The position numbers and the translations under genes are program-made. Below, one piece after another: positions 1-11,598 of a stretch of DNA of 64,000 nucleotides. Origin of the DNA: an uncultured Alphaproteobacteria bacterium (GTDB lineage: Bacteria > Pseudomonadota > Alphaproteobacteria > Rhizobiales > Aestuariivirgaceae). The notes under the pieces are model-generated. The model was not told the origin of the DNA. It did no database searches and saw only the letters and a list, made by a program, of their open reading frames with translations. The stretch spans positions 1 to 64,000 of the forward strand of contig CALMUW010000018.1 in assembly GCA_937872985.1 (NCBI GenBank), given 5' to 3'. How positions within the stretch are numbered: position 1 is the stretch's first letter; each line of letters begins with the position of its first letter.

Positions 1-8
1 TGGCGGGA

Positions 9-653
9 TTGATGGGCAGTGCCGGGCTTGCTGGCCCGGCGGCGGCGGCGGGCGGCTGGCTGTTCGGATCAGACTATCCGCCCATGCGGCCCCAAGCCCC
101 CCTCAAGCCCCGGCGGCGTTATGTGGCCAAGCCGAAGAAGGCCAAGGGACGCAGCGCCCGCAAGGCCGCCGGCAAGAAGCGCCACGGCCCGGTTTATGCG
201 GGCCGCCGCGTGGTCCCCTTTGCCAGTGGCGAAAGGCCCGGCACCATCATCATCCGCACGGCGGAGCGGGCGCTTTATCAGGTCATGCCGGGGGGCAGGG
301 CCATGCGCTATCTGGTGGCGGTGGGCCGCGAGGGCTTCTCCTGGTCGGGCACGGCACGGGTGGGCATGAAACGGGAATGGCCGGTGTGGACGCCGCCCGC
401 CGAGATGATCGACCGCGAACCGAAATTCGCCAAGTGGGCGGAAGGCATGCCGGGCGGGCCGAAAAATCCGCTGGGGGCGCGGGCCATGTATCTCTATAAC
501 AAGCGCGGCGACACGGGCTTCCGCATCCACGGCACCAATAATCCCTCGTCCATCGGCCATGCCGCTTCGTCGGGCTGCATCCGCATGCTCAACAATGAGG
601 TGATCGCGCTCTACGCCGCCACCCCGCGCGGCACCAAGGTCATCGTGCAGTAG
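9..653 (+). CDS. L,D-transpeptidase (YkuD family)
   Basis: Probable periplasmic peptidoglycan cross-linking enzyme forming 3-3 bonds between meso-diaminopimelate residues. The C-terminal half carries the YkuD signature: HGTN, then SSGCIRM with the catalytic cysteine. A basic Lys/Arg/Pro-rich linker at about residues 30-65 precedes the catalytic domain, as is common for secreted members. The frame is still open at the window edge: TTG at 9 and ATG at 12 are the first starts visible, so the true start and signal peptide may lie further left. Tandem hairpins follow the stop codon. Confidence 0.85.
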   Translation: MMGSAGLAGPAAAAGGWLFGSDYPPMRPQAPLKPRRRYVAKPKKAKGRSARKAAGKKRHGPVYAGRRVVPFASGERPGTIIIRTAERALYQVMPGGRAMRYLVAVGREGFSWSGTARVGMKREWPVWTPPAEMIDREPKFAKWAEGMPGGPKNPLGARAMYLYNKRGDTGFRIHGTNNPSSIGHAASSGCIRMLNNEVIALYAATPRGTKVIVQ

Positions 654-658
654 TCTCG

Positions 659-797
659 GCGCATCAACTGATCCGAAAAACCTGCAACCTTTCGGGTTGG
701 TTTTTTGCGCATCAACTGATCCGAAAAGTCTGTAACTTTTCGGGTTGGTTTTTTTGCGCATCAACTGATCCGAAAAGTCTGTAACTTTTCGGGTTGA
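659..797. repeat. Three tandem copies of a 48-49 bp hairpin-forming repeat
   Basis: Copies begin at 659, 707 and 756, each opening with GCGCATCAACTGATCCGAAA. Each contains an inverted repeat, CCGAAAAGT then 5 bases then ACTTTTCGG in copies 2 and 3, with a variant in copy 1. In the first two it is followed by GTTGG and a run of T, so each looks like a rho-independent terminator. In copy 3 the arms extend outward (CGCATCAAC with GTTGATGCG), giving a larger nested palindrome. It lies between a plus-strand gene and a convergent minus-strand gene. Confidence 0.85.
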
Positions 798-801
798 TGC
801 G

Positions 802-1497
802 TCAGCGACAGGTATGAAACAGGCCCATGTCGAGATGGAAGTGGTCGGCGTGGGCCGCGTTATAGTCGGGTGACAGCGTGGTGTTGAACAGGGTGCAGGC
901 GCCGTCGCGCACCTCGCGCAGGAAGGCCCGCGCGTCCGCGCCTCCGTTCCAGTCCTTCTTCAGGCTGATCTGACGGCCATTGGCGAGGCGGAAGCCCGCG
1001 AGATCGATGGCATTGGCGGTGGCGTGTTCGGACAGGCGGCGCGAGCCCGCGATGGTGCGGCAGGAATAGCTGCCGAAGTGGGCAATGGTGGCAACAGCGC
1101 TGTTGAAATGGCGGCGCGCGGCAGGCTGGATGACATGGCGCTCCAGCAGATAAAGCCGGAGTGCGATGGTGCAGTTCATTTCCTCGGGCCGCAGCCTGGC
1201 CTGCCACAGATTGCCAATGGTCACCGTGTCCCGGCGGGCGCAGCCGGGCGGGCCGGCGCGCGCGGCCATGGTCTCGAAGTTCACGGCCTGTCTCAAGCCG
1301 TCACGGCAGAGCCTGCCATCCTTGTCGGCGAGCCAGAGCTTGGCGTCGCTGGCAAGGTCAAGCGGCAGGGTGGGGTCCAGCGGCACAAGCAGGTTGTAGC
1401 GGTCGGGAATGACCCGCGCCCTGGAGGCCCAGACAAGGGCGAGGCCCGCCACCACGGCCACAACCAGCGCGGCCCACGACATCCGCCCCCGCGCCAT
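802..1497 (-). CDS. Extensin-like C-terminal domain protein
   Basis: 231-residue protein with an N-terminal membrane anchor or signal (about residues 7-24, AALVVAVVAGLALVWA) and the extensin-like_C domain common in alphaproteobacteria. The domain shows conserved cysteines, a SEHATANAIDLAGF motif and a C-terminal HADHFHLDMG motif. These His/Asp motifs resemble D-Ala-D-Ala carboxypeptidase/VanY-type metallopeptidases, so a cell-wall role is plausible but the substrate is unknown. It ends 3 bp before the stop of trxC, and both genes are on the minus strand, so they may be cotranscribed. Confidence 0.8.
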   Translation of the reverse strand: MARGRMSWAALVVAVVAGLALVWASRARVIPDRYNLLVPLDPTLPLDLASDAKLWLADKDGRLCRDGLRQAVNFETMAARAGPPGCARRDTVTIGNLWQARLRPEEMNCTIALRLYLLERHVIQPAARRHFNSAVATIAHFGSYSCRTIAGSRRLSEHATANAIDLAGFRLANGRQISLKKDWNGGADARAFLREVRDGACTLFNTTLSPDYNAAHADHFHLDMGLFHTCR

Positions 1498-1500
1498 GAT

Positions 1501-1944
1501 CTAGTCGCGCAGCGTCTCGCGCACCCACTGGATAATGTGTCCCGCCGGCAGCGCCCCGGACTGGCGGGCGACTTCCTTGCCGTGATGGAACAGGACGAGG
1601 GTGGGAATGGACCTGATGTTGTGGTGGCCGGCGACCTGCTGGGCCGCCTCGGTGTCGAGCTTGGCCATGCGCACCTCCGGCTCAAGCTGGGATGTGGCCT
1701 TGGCGAATTCCGGGGCCATCATGCGGCAGGGGCCGCACCAGGCCGCCCAGAAGTCCACCAATACGGGAATGTCGTTGCGCCCGATGTGCTTCGCGAAACT
1801 GTGATCGGTCAGCGCCAGGGGTTCGCCGGAAAAGAGGGGCGCATGGCATTTGCCGCATTTGGCCTCCAGGGCCGGCTTGCCGCCGGGCAGGCGGTTGGTG
1901 GCATCACAGGCGGGGCAGACGATCTGGGTGGGCGTTTCGGTCAT
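1501..1944 (-). CDS. trxC: Thioredoxin TrxC (thioredoxin 2)
   Basis: Cytosolic protein-disulfide reductase. The thioredoxin domain has the WCGPC active site at about residue 71 and the cis-proline segment IRSIPT. The N-terminal extension with two CxxC pairs (CPACD, CGKCH) is the zinc-binding module that separates TrxC from TrxA. The length of 147 aa fits the family. It diverges from sdhC and lies directly upstream of the extensin-like gene. Confidence 0.93.
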   Translation of the reverse strand: MTETPTQIVCPACDATNRLPGGKPALEAKCGKCHAPLFSGEPLALTDHSFAKHIGRNDIPVLVDFWAAWCGPCRMMAPEFAKATSQLEPEVRMAKLDTEAAQQVAGHHNIRSIPTLVLFHHGKEVARQSGALPAGHIIQWVRETLRD

Positions 1945-2070
1945 GGATCAAGGCTTTCCGGCGTTTCCGTTTTCCACATATGGGCGTTTCCGGCCCGCTT
2001 CACAATGCCCCGGCCCCGCGCTCTTTTTCATGCATCCACAGCATGATGACCACAGGACCGCGATGTGGGC

Positions 2071-2099
2071 TTGCCCTGCTTTCGGCCTATTTGCATAGT
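2071..2099 (+). promoter_or_regulatory. Candidate sigma70-type promoter for the sdh operon
   Basis: TTGCCC at 2071 and CATAGT at 2094 are separated by 17 bp, 45 bp before the sdhC ATG. This is a consensus-like match only. The 199-bp divergent trxC/sdhC intergenic region shows no other clear signal. Confidence 0.35.
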
Positions 2100-2143
2100 G
2101 CGCCGCACAAGATAAAACGGATGCTCTCAACCGGGAAACCACC

Positions 2144-2542
2144 ATGTCAGACATGAAACCCGTGGCGCGGCCCCTGTCGCCGCATCTCCAGATCTACAAG
2201 CCCATGCTGTCCATGATGATGTCGATCATGCATCGCATCACCGGGGTGGCGCTCTCCGGCGGGCTGCTGCTCTTCGTCTGGTGGCTGCTCGCCGCGGCCC
2301 TGTCGGATGATTATTTCAATCTGGTGCAGATGCTCTTCGGCCACTGGCTGGGCAAGCTCGTCCTGTTCGGCTTCACCTGGGCGCTCATTCACCACACGCT
2401 GGGCGGCATCCGCCATTTCGTCTGGGACGTGGGCCGGGGCTATGACCTCAATACGGTGGAGACCATGGTGTGGTGGAGCCTCATCGGCGGGCTGGTGTTG
2501 ACCGTGGCGCTCTGGGCCCTGGGCTATTGGGTGATGGCATGA
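2144..2542 (+). CDS. sdhC: Succinate dehydrogenase cytochrome b556 subunit
   Basis: Membrane anchor of complex II. The start RPLSPHLQIYK and the SIMHRITG motif are diagnostic of SdhC and form part of the quinone site. Three hydrophobic segments follow, and HHTLGGIRH supplies the candidate haem-ligand histidine. At 132 aa it is typical in length. Its TGA overlaps the ATG of sdhD, indicating translational coupling. Confidence 0.95.
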   Translation: MSDMKPVARPLSPHLQIYKPMLSMMMSIMHRITGVALSGGLLLFVWWLLAAALSDDYFNLVQMLFGHWLGKLVLFGFTWALIHHTLGGIRHFVWDVGRGYDLNTVETMVWWSLIGGLVLTVALWALGYWVMA

Positions 2543-2931
2543 AGACCGGCACTGACATGAAAACCCCGCTGAAGCGGGTGCGGGGGCTGGGCGCTTCCGG
2601 CTCCGGCACGGAACATTTCTGGCACCAGCGGGTGAGCGCCATTTTCCTGGTGCCGCTCGGCCTCTACATGGTGTGGTTCGCGATGGCGCATCTTGGCGCC
2701 ACCCGCGCCGAGGTGGCGGCGTCGCTGTCCCATCCGCTCCATGCCGTGCTGATGGCGCTGGGCGTGGGGCTGGCCATCTGGCACTCCATGCTGGGTCTGC
2801 AGGTGGTGATTGAGGATTACGTGCATGGGCCGGTGGCCAAGCTTGCCGCGCTCCTGCTGAACCAGGCCTATGCCGCGCTGCTGGCGGGGCTGGCGCTCTA
2901 TGCCCTCGTCAAGATGAGCTTTGGTGTGTGA
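2539..2931 (+). CDS. sdhD: Succinate dehydrogenase membrane anchor subunit
   Basis: Second membrane subunit of complex II, about 130 aa with three hydrophobic helices. [15 protein letters not shown] is typical of alphaproteobacterial SdhD. I chose the ATG at 2539 because it overlaps the sdhC stop (ATGA); an in-frame upstream ATG at 2470 lies inside sdhC. The stop overlaps the sdhA start. Confidence 0.93.
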   Translation: MKTGTDMKTPLKRVRGLGASGSGTEHFWHQRVSAIFLVPLGLYMVWFAMAHLGATRAEVAASLSHPLHAVLMALGVGLAIWHSMLGLQVVIEDYVHGPVAKLAALLLNQAYAALLAGLALYALVKMSFGV

Positions 2932-4769
2932 TGGCTGTCAAGGAAACCAAGAAGGCGCCCAAGTCCGTGGCATTGAACGGCAGGGCCTATCCCATTACCG
3001 ATCACAGCTTTGATGTGGTGGTCGTTGGCGCGGGCGGCGCTGGCCTGCGCGCCACGCTGGGCGCGTCCCAGGCGGGCCTGAAGACGGCCTGCATCTCCAA
3101 GGTCTTTCCCACGCGCTCGCACACGGTGGCGGCCCAGGGCGGCATTGCCGCCTCGCTCGGCAACATGGGGGCGGACGACTGGCGCTGGCACATGTATGAC
3201 ACGGTGAAGGGGGCCGACTGGCTGGGTGATCAGGACGCCATCGAATATCTCTGCCGCCAGGCGCCCACGGCGGTCTATGAGCTGGAACATTTCGGCCTGC
3301 CCTTCTCGCGCACCGAGGAAGGCAAGATCTATCAGCGGCCCTTCGGCGGCCACATGATGAACTATGGCGACGGGCCGCCGGTGCAGCGCACCTGTGCCGC
3401 CGCCGACCGCACCGGCCACGCCATGCTGCACACGCTCTATGGCCAGAGCTTGCGCCATGCGGCCGAATTCTTCATCGAGTATTTCGCCCTCGACCTCATC
3501 ATGGAGAACGGTGCCTGCCGCGGCGTCATCGCCATGAACATGGAGGATGGCTCCATTCACCGCTTCCGGGCGCATAACACCATCATGGCCACGGGCGGCT
3601 ATGGCCGGGCCTATTTCTCCGCCACCTCGGCCCACACCTGCACCGGCGACGGCAACGCCATGGTGCTGCGCGCCGGCCTGCCCCTGCAGGACATGGAGTT
3701 CGTGCAGTTTCACCCCACCGGCATCTATGGCGCGGGCTGCCTGATCACCGAAGGGGCGCGCGGCGAAGGCGGCTATCTGACCAATTCCGAGGGCGAGCGC
3801 TTCATGGAACGCTATGCGCCCTCGGCCAAGGATCTGGCCTCGCGCGATGTGGTGTCGCGCTCATCCACGGTGGAAATCCGCGAGGGCCGGGGCGTGGGCG
3901 AGCACAGGGACCATGTGTTCCTGCACCTCGAACATCTTGATCCGAAAATTCTGGAAGAGCGCCTGCCGGGCATCACCGAGTCGGCGCGCATCTTCGCGGG
4001 TGTGGACATCACGCGCGAACCCATCCCCGTGCTGCCAACGGTGCATTACAACATGGGCGGCATTCCCACCAACTACCATGGCGAGGTTCTGGCGGGCGAC
4101 AGGAAGGACCCGGAAAAGACCGTGCGCGGGCTGTTCGCGGTGGGCGAGGCGGCCTGCGTGTCGGTGCACGGTGCCAATCGTCTGGGCTCCAACTCGCTCA
4201 TCGATCTCGTGGTCTTCGGCCGGGCGGCGGGCTTGCGCTGCGCCGAACTGACCAAGGCGGGAGCGGCCCATGCCGAGCTTCCGGCGGATGCGGGCGAATA
4301 TGCGGTGGCGCGGCTTGATGCCCTGCGCTTTGCCAATGGCAGCCAGCCCACGGCGGCCCTGCGCCTCAAGATGCAGCGCGCCATGCAGGACAATTGCGCG
4401 GTGTTCCGCACCGGCGAGGTTCTGGCCGAGGGGGCGAAGAAGATTGCCGCCGTGTGGCAGGAGGCCGCCGACATTCGCGTCACCGACCGGTCGCTGGTGT
4501 GGAATTCCGATCTCATCGAGACGCTGGAGTTCGAAAACCTCATCGCCCAGGCGGCGGTGACGGTGGAAGGGGCGCTGGCGCGCAAGGAAAGCCGCGGGGC
4601 CCATGCGCGCGAGGATTTCCCGGCGCGCGACGACAAGACCTGGATGAAGCACACGCTGGCCTGGGCCGATGCGGAAAAGAAGAAGGTCAGCCTCGGCTAT
4701 CGCCCGGTGCATGACTATACGCTGTCCAGGGATATTGACTACATCAAGCCCAAGGCGCGGGTGTATTGA
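2931..4769 (+). CDS. sdhA: Succinate dehydrogenase flavoprotein subunit
   Basis: Catalytic FAD subunit that oxidises succinate to fumarate. Visible features are the Rossmann motif GAGGAGLRA, the SHTVAAQGG segment around the FAD-linking histidine, the active-site region [10 protein letters not shown] and [19 protein letters not shown] near the C-terminal third. The ATG at 2931 overlaps the sdhD stop; an adjacent in-frame GTG at 2928 is less likely. Length of 612 aa is normal. In this genome sdhB does not follow directly: two unrelated genes intervene. Confidence 0.97.
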   Translation: MAVKETKKAPKSVALNGRAYPITDHSFDVVVVGAGGAGLRATLGASQAGLKTACISKVFPTRSHTVAAQGGIAASLGNMGADDWRWHMYDTVKGADWLGDQDAIEYLCRQAPTAVYELEHFGLPFSRTEEGKIYQRPFGGHMMNYGDGPPVQRTCAAADRTGHAMLHTLYGQSLRHAAEFFIEYFALDLIMENGACRGVIAMNMEDGSIHRFRAHNTIMATGGYGRAYFSATSAHTCTGDGNAMVLRAGLPLQDMEFVQFHPTGIYGAGCLITEGARGEGGYLTNSEGERFMERYAPSAKDLASRDVVSRSSTVEIREGRGVGEHRDHVFLHLEHLDPKILEERLPGITESARIFAGVDITREPIPVLPTVHYNMGGIPTNYHGEVLAGDRKDPEKTVRGLFAVGEAACVSVHGANRLGSNSLIDLVVFGRAAGLRCAELTKAGAAHAELPADAGEYAVARLDALRFANGSQPTAALRLKMQRAMQDNCAVFRTGEVLAEGAKKIAAVWQEAADIRVTDRSLVWNSDLIETLEFENLIAQAAVTVEGALARKESRGAHAREDFPARDDKTWMKHTLAWADAEKKKVSLGYRPVHDYTLSRDIDYIKPKARVY

Positions 4770-4770
4770 T

Positions 4771-5133
4771 ATGAACCTGCAAGACTACGTAAGGCAGACG
4801 CTCTTGGACACCACAAATGGAGTCGCTGTGGCACAGAAGGAGCCGCAGATGGGGATTGCCCGTGGTCGAGTTGAAGGAGAAAAGATCGTCCTGCCACCAC
4901 TTGTTCCATATGAAGTGGCAGTAACTGTCAGCAAAGTGGGCGCTGGCGGAATTCAAGTTTGGCCGCTGGCAGATTTAAAGGCCAAGGGTGTAGCCGAGCA
5001 CAGCAACAGGATATCGTTCTCGGTCCCAGTCTACTTTCAGGCTCGAACAAGACGGAATGCATCCGATTGCGACGAGCTTTCAGTGCCGTTCCCCTCCCCC
5101 CTGAGGGGAGGGGTTAGGGGTGGGGGGCGGTAG
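4771..5133 (+). CDS. Small conserved-type protein of unknown function inside the sdh operon
   Basis: 120-residue ORF starting 1 bp after sdhA. The first ~90 residues look like a real folded domain (MNLQDYVRQTLLDTTNGV, then a beta-rich part ending RISFSVPVYF). From memory this resembles a widespread family of small hypothetical proteins that begin with an amphipathic helix and end in a short beta-strand; no function is assigned. The last ~16 residues (VPFPSPLRGGVRGGGR) are encoded by the G-rich repeat at 5091-5126, so the original C-terminus was probably replaced when the repeat arrived. The base composition is less GC-rich than sdhA. Confidence 0.6.
   Translation: MNLQDYVRQTLLDTTNGVAVAQKEPQMGIARGRVEGEKIVLPPLVPYEVAVTVSKVGAGGIQVWPLADLKAKGVAEHSNRISFSVPVYFQARTRRNASDCDELSVPFPSPLRGGVRGGGR
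5091..5126. repeat. G-rich palindromic repeat, left copy flanking the DUF559 gene
   Basis: A 36-bp segment of the form CCCCTCCCCC-CTGA-GGGGAGGGG followed by TTAGGGGTGGGGG. Its near-identical inverted partner is at 5507-5541. It overlaps the 3' end of the small upstream gene and ends 7 bp before the DUF559 start codon. Confidence 0.8.
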
Positions 5134-5553
5134 ATGCCCAATCATTTCGCTCGCCACCTGCGGCGCAACGCAACGGACGCCGAACGGAAACTCTGGCAGG
5201 AACTCCGTATGCTGAGGAATGAAGGCCTGCACTTCCGCCGCCAGGTTCCACTTGGGCGGTATATCGCCGATTTTGCTTGCCATGGCCGGCGGCTCATCAT
5301 CGAACTTGATGGCGGGCAGCATGGTCTCGCTTCCCACATGTGGAAAGATGCCGAGCGCTCGGCTGAACTTGCGCGGAGTGGTTATCGGGTGCTGCGCTTC
5401 TGGAATTGCGACGTGATGGACAATTTTGAAGGTGTTGTCGATATGATCAGACATGCGGCGGGGCTGGAGACGGCCTTTTCCTACGAAATGGGAGGCGGCG
5501 GTGAGACCCCCACCCCAACCCCTCCCCACCAGGGGGAGGGGCTCAATGGTTGA
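5134..5553 (+). CDS. DUF559 (endonuclease-fold) protein
   Basis: 139-residue protein with the DUF559 pattern: [34 protein letters not shown], then a nuclease-like IIELDGGQH and a final [15 protein letters not shown]559 belongs to the PD-(D/E)xK/Vsr-like superfamily, but its biological role is not established. Its C-terminal ~16 residues are translated from the right G-rich repeat and run over the sdhB start. Inverted repeats tight on both sides and its position inside a core operon suggest it arrived as a cassette. Confidence 0.85.
   Translation: MPNHFARHLRRNATDAERKLWQELRMLRNEGLHFRRQVPLGRYIADFACHGRRLIIELDGGQHGLASHMWKDAERSAELARSGYRVLRFWNCDVMDNFEGVVDMIRHAAGLETAFSYEMGGGGETPTPTPPHQGEGLNG
5507..5541. 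repeat. G-rich palindromic repeat, right copy (inverted relative to 5091-5126)
   Basis: The reverse complement of this segment matches the left copy except for a few bases and a 1-bp length difference. It ends 4 bp before the sdhB ATG, so its GGGGGAGGGG tail could now serve as the sdhB ribosome-binding site. Confidence 0.8.
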
Positions 5554-6322
5554 ATTCGCACTGCCCAAGAACTCGAAGGTCCAGCAGGGCAAGACCTGGC
5601 CCATGCCCAAGGGCGCCAATATCCGCGAGTTCCGCATCTATCGCTGGACCCCGGATGACGGCCAGAATCCCCGGCTCGACACCTATTACGTCGACATGGA
5701 TGCCTGCGGCCCCATGGTTCTCGACGCGCTCATCAAGATCAAGAACGAGCAGGACCCGACGCTGACCTTCCGGCGCTCGTGCCGCGAGGGCATTTGCGGC
5801 TCCTGCGCCATGAACATCGACGGCACCAATACGCTGGCCTGCCTCAAGGCCTGCGGCGACGTGAAGGGCGCGGTGAAAATCTATCCGCTGCCGCACATGC
5901 CGGTGGTGAAGGACCTGGTGCCGGACCTGACGCGCTTCTATGCCCAGCACCGCTCCATCGAGCCCTGGCTCCAGACCACGACGCCGGAGCCGCAGGCGGA
6001 ATGGAAGCAGTCACGCGAGGACCGCGAACTGCTGGACGGGCTTTATGAGTGCATTCTCTGCGCCTGCTGCTCCACCTCGTGCCCGTCCTACTGGTGGAAT
6101 GGTGACCGCTACCTCGGCCCCGCGGTGCTGCTGCAAGCCTATCGCTGGCTGATCGACAGCCGCGACGAGGCCACGGGTGCGCGCCTCGACAATCTCGAGG
6201 ACCCCTTCAAGCTATACCGCTGCCACACCATCATGAATTGCGCCAAGGCCTGCCCCAAGGGCCTGTCGCCGGCAAAGGCCATCGCCGAGATCAAGAAGAT
6301 GCTGGTGGAACGGAAGGTTTGA
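5546..6322 (+). CDS. sdhB: Succinate dehydrogenase iron-sulfur subunit
   Basis: Electron-transfer subunit of complex II, 258 aa. It has the plant-type 2Fe-2S domain ([18 protein letters not shown]...NTLACL) and a C-terminal domain with [16 protein letters not shown] and [15 protein letters not shown] for the 4Fe-4S and 3Fe-4S clusters. I chose ATG 5546 because the protein then begins [12 protein letters not shown] as expected; in-frame starts further up lie inside the DUF559 gene. The start codon overlaps the DUF559 3' end. Confidence 0.95.
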   Translation: MVEFALPKNSKVQQGKTWPMPKGANIREFRIYRWTPDDGQNPRLDTYYVDMDACGPMVLDALIKIKNEQDPTLTFRRSCREGICGSCAMNIDGTNTLACLKACGDVKGAVKIYPLPHMPVVKDLVPDLTRFYAQHRSIEPWLQTTTPEPQAEWKQSREDRELLDGLYECILCACCSTSCPSYWWNGDRYLGPAVLLQAYRWLIDSRDEATGARLDNLEDPFKLYRCHTIMNCAKACPKGLSPAKAIAEIKKMLVERKV

Positions 6323-6494
6323 GCGGTTTCGTTGACGCGATCTTTACCGGCGCTTCATCTTGAGGTGAATTCCTTGCAGCCTTAAGTAAGTGGTGGTGCC
6401 ATTGGCGCAGGATTGTCCCTGATGGCGCGGGCTTGCCCGTGGCAAGACTGGGCCGTGGCGGTTCACTCCCGGCACGGCAAGGACGGAGGATTGC

Positions 6495-6779
6495 ATGGCT
6501 GGTTCACCCAAGACGATTGTTCACATCGACAATGAGCGGGTGACGGTGACGGAGTTCCGCTTTCAGCAGGATGACGCAACGGGCTGGCATCGGCATGCCC
6601 ACGACTATGTGGTGGTGCCGCTGATGGACGGCAAGCTGCGGCTGGAGACGAAGAACGGATCGGCCTTTGCCGACATGAAGCGGGGGGTGCCCTATTTCCG
6701 TCACGCCGGGGTGGAGCATGATGTCATTTCCATCAATTCCGGCGAATATGCCTTCATCGAGATCGAGCTGAAAAACTAG
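6495..6779 (+). CDS. Small cupin-fold protein
   Basis: 94-residue single-domain beta-barrel protein. The first cupin motif is recognisable as GWHRHAHDYVVVPLMDGKL and the second as YFRHAGVEHDVISIN, with histidines positioned to bind a metal. The substrate cannot be told. It starts 172 bp after sdhB with RBS-like GGAGG at 6485 and stands alone between sdhB and acnA. The 6323-6494 gap shows no other feature. Confidence 0.75.
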   Translation: MAGSPKTIVHIDNERVTVTEFRFQQDDATGWHRHAHDYVVVPLMDGKLRLETKNGSAFADMKRGVPYFRHAGVEHDVISINSGEYAFIEIELKN

Positions 6780-6870
6780 CCGCCACCACCATCTTTTGTC
6801 GATTTGTCTTGCGCGCCGTTTCTGTCTATAGCGGCGGTGACACCTCACCACAGCAGGGGGACATTGACCC

Positions 6871-9612
<2,742 letters not shown>

Positions 9613-9637
9613 AATCACCCCATCGCTGGCACCATCC

Positions 9638-9667
9638 AACCCCGCCGGGTGCCAATCCGGCGGGGTT
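9638..9667 (+). terminator. Rho-independent terminator after acnA
   Basis: Stem AACCCCGCCGG with CCGGCGGGGTT, 11 bp with an 8-base loop, followed by a short TTTGT tail. It lies 26 bp after the acnA stop. Confidence 0.75.
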
Positions 9668-9767
9668 TGTCATGGCTCGCAAAGCTGCTTTCCATGTGCA
9701 GATTTATCGCGGTTCTTTCACCCAGTCTTGACTGGCGTTTGAGAAAACCTTCGGTCATAGCTCGGCC

Positions 9768-10511
9768 ATGACGAGGACAAGGGTCATCTCACGACGACAG
9801 GTTCTGGGCCTGGGGCTGGGGGCGCTGGCCGCGCCGCATGTGGCGCTGGCGCAGACCGGGGCCAGGGCCCTGGCCGTGGTTGAACTTTTCACCAGTCAGG
9901 GCTGTTCCTCCTGTCCACCCGCCGACAGGCTTCTGGCCCGCCTGTGCGGCGAAAACAACCTCATCGCCCTCACCTATAACGTCGACTACTGGGATTATCT
10001 CGGCTGGCAGGACTCACTGGCCCGGCCCGAATTTTCCGACCGGCAGCGGGCCTATGCCAAGGCGCGCGGCGATGCCGAGGTCTATACGCCGCAACTGGTG
10101 GTGAATGGGCGGGCGCATGTGCCGGGCAATGACGAAGCCCGGGTGAAGGCGGTGATTGCCGAAGCACAGGCACAGGCCCTGCCAGTGTCATTGGCGCTGC
10201 GGCGCGAGGGCGATGCGCTGGTGGTGGAGGCAGGTCCGGGAGCGGCGGCCAAGGGCGCCAGCGTCATGCTGATTCCCTTCGCTGAAGAAATTCCGGTGAA
10301 GATTGCGCGCGGCGAAAATGAAGGTCACGACGTGGTCTATCATCATGTGGCCAAGCGCCTGATCCCCGCCGGGCTGTGGCAGGGAGCACCCATGCGCCTG
10401 GCCCTGCCGGCGGGCGAGGTGATGGGCGAAACACCGTGCGATTGCGTGGCGCTTCTGCAAGCCGAGGCGGGCGGTCCCATTCTCGGGGCGGCGCGGCTGC
10501 GGGCGGGATGA
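9768..10511 (+). CDS. DUF1223 thioredoxin-fold secreted protein
   Basis: 247-residue protein. The N-terminus TRTRVISRRQVLGLGLGAL...ALA looks like a Tat signal peptide (twin Arg followed by a hydrophobic stretch). The mature part starts with VELFTSQGCSSCPPADRLL, the CxxC-containing signature of DUF1223, then YNVDYWDYLGW and YTPQLVVNG. The family has a thioredoxin-like fold and is presumed periplasmic; its partner or substrate is unknown. It is convergent with asd. Confidence 0.85.
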   Translation: MTRTRVISRRQVLGLGLGALAAPHVALAQTGARALAVVELFTSQGCSSCPPADRLLARLCGENNLIALTYNVDYWDYLGWQDSLARPEFSDRQRAYAKARGDAEVYTPQLVVNGRAHVPGNDEARVKAVIAEAQAQALPVSLALRREGDALVVEAGPGAAAKGASVMLIPFAEEIPVKIARGENEGHDVVYHHVAKRLIPAGLWQGAPMRLALPAGEVMGETPCDCVALLQAEAGGPILGAARLRAG

Positions 10512-10541
10512 AAAAAGCGCGGCGGCCCTCGGCCACCGCGC
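10511..10541 (-). terminator. Rho-independent terminator after asd
   Basis: Read on the minus strand: stem GCGCGGTGGCC with GGCCGCCGCGC, loop GAG, followed by six T. The stem contains one mismatch. It directly follows the DUF1223 stop in the plus direction. Confidence 0.75.
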
Positions 10542-10566
10542 GTTCTGTTTCGTCCGCTTCGCGGTC

Positions 10567-11598
10567 TTACTTCTTCAGCAGGTTGCGGTTGATGATGGCT
10601 TCAGCAATCTGCACCGTGTTCAGCGCCGCGCCCTTGCGCAGGTTGTCGGAGACCACCCACAGGTTCAGGCCGTTCTCGATGGTGGCATCCTCGCGGATGC
10701 GGCTGATGTAGGTGGCATATTCGCCCGCCGCTTCCACCGGGGTCACGTAACCGCCGGGTTCGCGCTTGTCCACCACCATGCAGCCCGGTGCCTCCCGCAG
10801 GATCTCGCGGGCCTCTTCGGCCGAGATGGGCTTGTCGAATTCGATGTTGACCGCTTCCGAATGGCCGACGAAGACCGGCACGCGCACACAGGTGGCGGTG
10901 AGCTTGATCTTGGGGTCGAGGATCTTCTTGGTCTCGGCCACCATCTTCCATTCTTCCTTGGTGTCGCCGGAGTCCATGAACACGTCGATGTGGGGAATGA
11001 CGTTGAAGGCGATCTGCTTGGTGAACTTCCGGGGCGTCGGCGGGTCGGTGACGAAGATGCCCTTGGTCTGGTTCCACAGTTCGTCCATGGCTTCCTTGCC
11101 GGCGCCCGAAACCGACTGATAGGTGGACACGACCACGCGCCTGATCCTCGCTGCGTCATGCAAGGGCTTCAGCGCCACCACCAGCTGGGCGGTGGAGCAA
11201 TTGGGATTGGCGATGATGTTGCGCCGCGTGTTCTGCTTCATATAGGTTTCAAGGGCGGGGGCATTCACCTCCGGCACGATGAGCGGCACTTCCGGGTCAT
11301 AGCGCCAGCACGAGGAATTATCGATGACGATGGCGCCCGCCGCGCCGATCCTGGGCGACCAAGCCTTGGAGACCTCCGAACCCGCCGACATGAGCACGAA
11401 ATCCACGGTGGAGAAGTCGAACTGCTCCAGATCCTTGCACTTCAGCACCCTGTCGCCGAAGGACACCTCGACGCCGAGCGACCGGCGCGAGGCAATGGCG
11501 TGAACCTCGTCCACCGGAAATTCGCGCTCTTCGAGAATGTTGAGCATTTCGCGGCCCACGTTGCCCGTGGCGCCGACAACAGCAACCTTGTAACCCAT
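10567..11598 (-). CDS. asd: Aspartate-semialdehyde dehydrogenase
   Basis: Makes L-aspartate 4-semialdehyde for lysine/diaminopimelate, threonine and methionine synthesis. 343 aa with the NADP-binding VAVVGATGNVGREML start, NPNCSTAQLV containing the catalytic cysteine, and SYQSVSGAGKEAMDEL. The C-terminal part contains RVPVFVGHSEAVNIEF with the active-site histidine. Length and order are standard. It is transcribed away from the island. Confidence 0.96.
   Translation of the reverse strand: MGYKVAVVGATGNVGREMLNILEEREFPVDEVHAIASRRSLGVEVSFGDRVLKCKDLEQFDFSTVDFVLMSAGSEVSKAWSPRIGAAGAIVIDNSSCWRYDPEVPLIVPEVNAPALETYMKQNTRRNIIANPNCSTAQLVVALKPLHDAARIRRVVVSTYQSVSGAGKEAMDELWNQTKGIFVTDPPTPRKFTKQIAFNVIPHIDVFMDSGDTKEEWKMVAETKKILDPKIKLTATCVRVPVFVGHSEAVNIEFDKPISAEEAREILREAPGCMVVDKREPGGYVTPVEAAGEYATYISRIREDATIENGLNLWVVSDNLRKGAALNTVQIAEAIINRNLLKK

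Noticed and set aside
659-797. Possible CRISPR array
   Set aside because: Repeats are contiguous without unique spacers and are palindromic with T-runs; no cas genes nearby.
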